Part shown: piece after piece, positions 14,471 to 17,127 of the stretch | Numbering within the stretch: position 1 is the first letter of the stretch | Layout of the letters: every line of letters starts with the position of its first letter | Source of the DNA: Microbacteriaceae bacterium | Lineage (GTDB): Bacteria > Actinomycetota > Actinomycetes > Actinomycetales > Microbacteriaceae | Length of the DNA stretch: 17,127 nucleotides | Assembly: GCA_012719255.1 (NCBI GenBank) | Contig: JAAYAS010000350.1 | Coordinates: forward strand, 1-17,127 | Direction of reading: 5' to 3' | Notes under the pieces: generated by a model | Databases searched by the model: none | What the model saw: the letters and a program-made list of their open reading frames with translations, nothing else | Told to the model about the DNA's origin: nothing | Made by a program: the position numbers and the translations under genes

Positions 14471-17023
14471 GTGACCCAGTCACCCAAGTTCGTTCGGAGC
14501 GCCGTCGCCGGCGCGGCCGGTGTCGCGCTCGCGACCGCCGGCTTCGTGGCGCCGAGCGCGTTCGCGGAGGTGCGCACCGACGGTGCGCTCATCCAGCCCA
14601 CCGCCCAGGAGGGCATCACCCAGGTCAACGTGCTCACGCACAACGACTTCCACGGCCGCCTCAGCGCCGTCGAGGGCTTCGCCGCCTCGTTGCTCGCCGG
14701 TCAGGACGCCTTCGGCGCCGCCAGCACCGTCTTCGTCGGCAACGGCGACCAGATCGGTGCGAGCGAGTTCGAGTCGGCGATCCAGCAGGACCAGCCGACC
14801 ATCGACGTGCTCAAGGAGCTCGGCGCGAACCAGGCGCTCACCGCCGGCAACCACGAGTTCGACGTGAGCTTCGAGGACGCCCGCGACCGCGTCGCGCCCC
14901 AGCTCCCCACCGGCCTGCTCGCCGCGAACGTCGAGTACAAGGACGGCTCGGGCAAGCCCTTCCCGACCCACGCCCTCTTCGACGTCGACGGCCTCAGCGT
15001 CGCCGTCATCGGCGCCGTGACCCAGGACACCGCCGCGCTCGTGTCGCCCGACGGCATCGCGGCCATCGAGTTCACCGACCCGGTCGCCGCCGTCAACGCG
15101 GTCGCCGCGCAGCTCTCCGACGGCGACGCCGCGAACGGCGAGGCCGACATCATCATCGCCTCGTACCACGAGGGCGGCCCGCTGTCGGAGGCGCCGCTCG
15201 CCGACAACCTCTCGAACGCCACCTTCGCCTCGCTCGTCAACGACACCGCGGCCGAGGTCGACGCGATCTTCACCGCGCACACCCACCGCCTCTACGCCTA
15301 CGACGCGCCGATCGGCGACTCGACCCGCCCGGTGCTCCAGGCGAACGAATACGGCACCTACATCGGCCAGGTCGTCTTCGACGTCGACGCGGCCGGCGAG
15401 GTCGTCGCGACCGAGACGTCGCTCATCCCCGCCGACTACACCCGCGACGACCTCGGCGCCGAGTCGCAGGCCGTCTACGACCGCATCGTCGACATCAAGG
15501 CCGAGGCGCTCGCGCAGGCCGAGGTGCTCGGCGCCGAGGTCATCGGCTACCTCGACACCGAGACCAGCCGCGGCGCCGGCTTCTGGGCCGACGGCGCCAT
15601 GACCGGTGCCGACAACCGCGCGCAGGAGTCGTCGCTCGGCACGATCATCGCCGACTCGATGAACGTCTGGGCGCAGCAGAACACCGCGTTCGGCTCCGAC
15701 CTGTCGATCATGAACCCCGGCGGCCTCCGCTCGGGCCTCACCGCCGAGAACGGCGAGATCACCTACAAGGACGCGGCCACCGTGCTGCCCTTCACCAACA
15801 ACCTCACCATCGTCGAGCTCACCGGCGCCTCGCTGAAGGCGGCGCTCGAGAACCAGTGGCAGCGCACCGCCGCCGGCGAGGTGCCCTCGCGCGACTACCT
15901 GCAGCTCGGCATCTCGTCGAACGTCACCTACACCTACGACGCCTCGCAGCCCGAGGGCTCGCGCATCACCGGCATCACCATCGACGGCGCGCCGATCGAC
16001 CTCGACGCCGTCTACAACGTCACCATGCCCTCGTTCCTCGCGGCCGGCGGCGACAACTTCCACGCGATCAACGAGGCCGTCGCCAAGCACGACACCGGCT
16101 GGACCGACCTCGAGGCGTTCAAGCAGTACCTGCAGTCGCTGCCCGAGCAGAAGCTCGAGATCGATGAGCAGCGCAACGGCTTCGAGGTCGTCGGCTACTT
16201 CGACGAGACCGGCGCCGATGGCGCGTTCCCGACCGCCCCGCAGGTCGGCCAGGGCGAGTCGCTCACCTTCACCGTGAACGACGTCGACCTCCACTCGCTC
16301 GGCTTCGTGCCGAACACCGAGATCGTCGCCTACATCGGCGACGTCGAGGTCGGCACCGCCGCCGTCGAGGGCCTCACCGCCAACGGCGAGATCACCACCG
16401 CCGAGGTCACCATCACCGTCCCCGAGTCGGTCGCGGCCGGCGCCCACACCCTCACCCTGGTCGCCAACCCGACCGGCGCGTCGGTGCAGCTGCCGATCGA
16501 GGTCGTCGAGGTCGCCGCGGCCCCGACCCTCACCGTCGTGCCCGAGACGGCCACCGGCGCCGAGTCGACCGAGGGCTTCTCGTACTTCGGTCAGAACTGG
16601 AGCCCCGAGTCGCCCGTCACCATCGAGGTGACCCTGCCCGACGGCACCGTCGAGTTCATCGACGACATCACCCCCGACGCCGACGGCACCTTCGCGGGCT
16701 CGCTCACCTGGGCGACCTACGACGCCGAGACCGGTGAGCTCATCGCCGACAACCAGGAGTTCCCGGCCGGCACCTACACGGTGACCGCGACCCAGGGCGA
16801 CATCGTGGTCGAGGCGACGTTCACCGTCGGCGCCGCGCCGGTCGACGGCGACGACGATGACGACACCGCCACCACCCCGATCGACCCCGCCCCGGGCGCC
16901 GACAAGGGTGACCAGCTCGCCGTGACCGGTGCCGACAGCACCGTGCTCATGGGCGGTCTCGCCCTCGCGCTCCTCCTCGCCGCCGCCGGCGCCACCCTCG
17001 TGGCCCGCCGCACCGAGGCGTAG
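14471..17023 (+). CDS. Secreted, wall-anchored UshA-type bifunctional metallophosphatase/5'-nucleotidase
   Basis: An 850-residue secreted enzyme from GTG 14471. A signal peptide (1-32, AFA-E cleavage) leads to a calcineurin-like metallophosphatase domain with Asp59/His61 (NDFHG), Asp93 (NGDQ), Asn127/His128 (GNHEFD), His233 and His270/His272 (AHTH). All expected metal ligands are present. The 5'-nucleotidase C-terminal domain (about 387-560) has NPGGLR (415-420) and GGDNF (526-530) for nucleoside binding. Ig-like modules (about 570-680 and 690-790), an acidic linker, LAVTG (816-820), a hydrophobic helix and RRTEA follow. Such enzymes release phosphate from 5'-nucleotides and often split UDP-sugars outside the cell. 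LAxTG suggests sortase E anchoring, as in the upstream nuclease. A PHO-like box precedes it. Substrate range is not deducible. Confidence 0.92.
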   Translation: MTQSPKFVRSAVAGAAGVALATAGFVAPSAFAEVRTDGALIQPTAQEGITQVNVLTHNDFHGRLSAVEGFAASLLAGQDAFGAASTVFVGNGDQIGASEFESAIQQDQPTIDVLKELGANQALTAGNHEFDVSFEDARDRVAPQLPTGLLAANVEYKDGSGKPFPTHALFDVDGLSVAVIGAVTQDTAALVSPDGIAAIEFTDPVAAVNAVAAQLSDGDAANGEADIIIASYHEGGPLSEAPLADNLSNATFASLVNDTAAEVDAIFTAHTHRLYAYDAPIGDSTRPVLQANEYGTYIGQVVFDVDAAGEVVATETSLIPADYTRDDLGAESQAVYDRIVDIKAEALAQAEVLGAEVIGYLDTETSRGAGFWADGAMTGADNRAQESSLGTIIADSMNVWAQQNTAFGSDLSIMNPGGLRSGLTAENGEITYKDAATVLPFTNNLTIVELTGASLKAALENQWQRTAAGEVPSRDYLQLGISSNVTYTYDASQPEGSRITGITIDGAPIDLDAVYNVTMPSFLAAGGDNFHAINEAVAKHDTGWTDLEAFKQYLQSLPEQKLEIDEQRNGFEVVGYFDETGADGAFPTAPQVGQGESLTFTVNDVDLHSLGFVPNTEIVAYIGDVEVGTAAVEGLTANGEITTAEVTITVPESVAAGAHTLTLVANPTGASVQLPIEVVEVAAAPTLTVVPETATGAESTEGFSYFGQNWSPESPVTIEVTLPDGTVEFIDDITPDADGTFAGSLTWATYDAETGELIADNQEFPAGTYTVTATQGDIVVEATFTVGAAPVDGDDDDDTATTPIDPAPGADKGDQLAVTGADSTVLMGGLALALLLAAAGATLVARRTEA

Positions 17024-17048
17024 CGACCCCGCGCATCCGCGCAGCAGC

Positions 17049-17090
17049 GAGCGGCCCGCATCCCACGAGGATGCGGGCCGCTCCGCGTTT
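17049..17090 (+). terminator. Terminator of the 5'-nucleotidase gene
   Basis: A perfect 15-bp inverted repeat (17049-17063 with 17069-17083) with a 5-nt loop (CACGA) is followed by CGCGTTTCC. It begins 26 nt after the stop. The same CGCGTTTCC tail follows the clpC terminator. The remaining bases to the window end are G-rich with nothing recognisable. Confidence 0.88.
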
Positions 17091-17127
17091 CCGGGGTGGG
17101 GGCGGGGGCACCCGGTGCGCTCGGCGG

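Noticed and set aside
14480..16447. A 655-codon open frame antisense to the 5'-nucleotidase gene
   Set aside because: It has the same shadow composition and no recognisable motif, while the plus strand has all catalytic residues.

Overview
The window is very GC-rich DNA (roughly 70% or more by eye) with GTG and TTG starts, strong third-position GC, actinobacterial ClpC, ArgA and Ppx homologues, and two surface proteins ending in LAxTG sorting signals. This fits a high-GC actinobacterium, most likely of the family Microbacteriaceae (Agromyces or Microbacterium-like; the genus is an inference). Ten protein genes account for almost all of the sequence. I see no rRNA, tRNA, CRISPR array, insertion sequence or phage gene.

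Layout. (1) 1-720: the 3' end of clpC, closed by a strong hairpin terminator. (2) 834-2105: a 12-helix MFS transporter. It converges on a three-gene minus-strand operon across a shared two-way terminator. (3) 2188-5878, minus strand, transcribed in the order zinc alcohol dehydrogenase, Baeyer-Villiger-type flavin monooxygenase, hormone-sensitive-lipase-type esterase. Together these can turn an alcohol into a ketone, then an ester, then acid plus alcohol. (4) 6048-7415: a divergent PucR/CdaR-type regulator. The intergenic region holds a perfect 7-4-7 palindrome that is a candidate operator. The gene content resembles a reduced form of the mycobacterial mymA operon with a different regulator class. 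(5) 7456-9000: a divergent pair, Ppx/GppA phosphatase (minus) and ArgA N-acetylglutamate synthase (plus), each with a -10 box 6 nt from its start codon and so probably leaderless. (6) 9220-17023: a secreted ExeM/NucH-type nuclease (1363 aa), a small membrane-anchored protein of unknown function, and a secreted UshA-type 5'-nucleotidase (850 aa). Both enzymes carry a signal peptide, Ig-like domains and a C-terminal LA(A/V)TG wall-anchor signal.

The most interesting reading is that region 6 is a cell-wall-anchored system for recovering phosphate from extracellular DNA. The nuclease would cut DNA and the nucleotidase would release phosphate from nucleotides. Upstream of each enzyme gene are three repeats phased at exactly 11 bp and related to GTTCACC, the layout of actinobacterial PhoP (PHO) boxes. 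NucH and UshA are both known phosphate-starvation genes in Corynebacterium glutamicum.

Non-coding stretches. 721-833 holds a terminator and a promoter. 2106-2187 holds the shared terminator. 4659-4744 (between dehydrogenase and monooxygenase) holds only a ribosome binding site that I can see. 5879-6047 is the divergent control region. 8407-8496 holds two promoters. 9001-9219 holds a weak hairpin, PHO-like repeats and a promoter. 13312-13613 holds a terminator and an unusual block of 8-bp and 7-bp degenerate tandem repeats. 14274-14470 holds a PHO-like box. 17024-17127 holds a terminator and then nothing recognisable.
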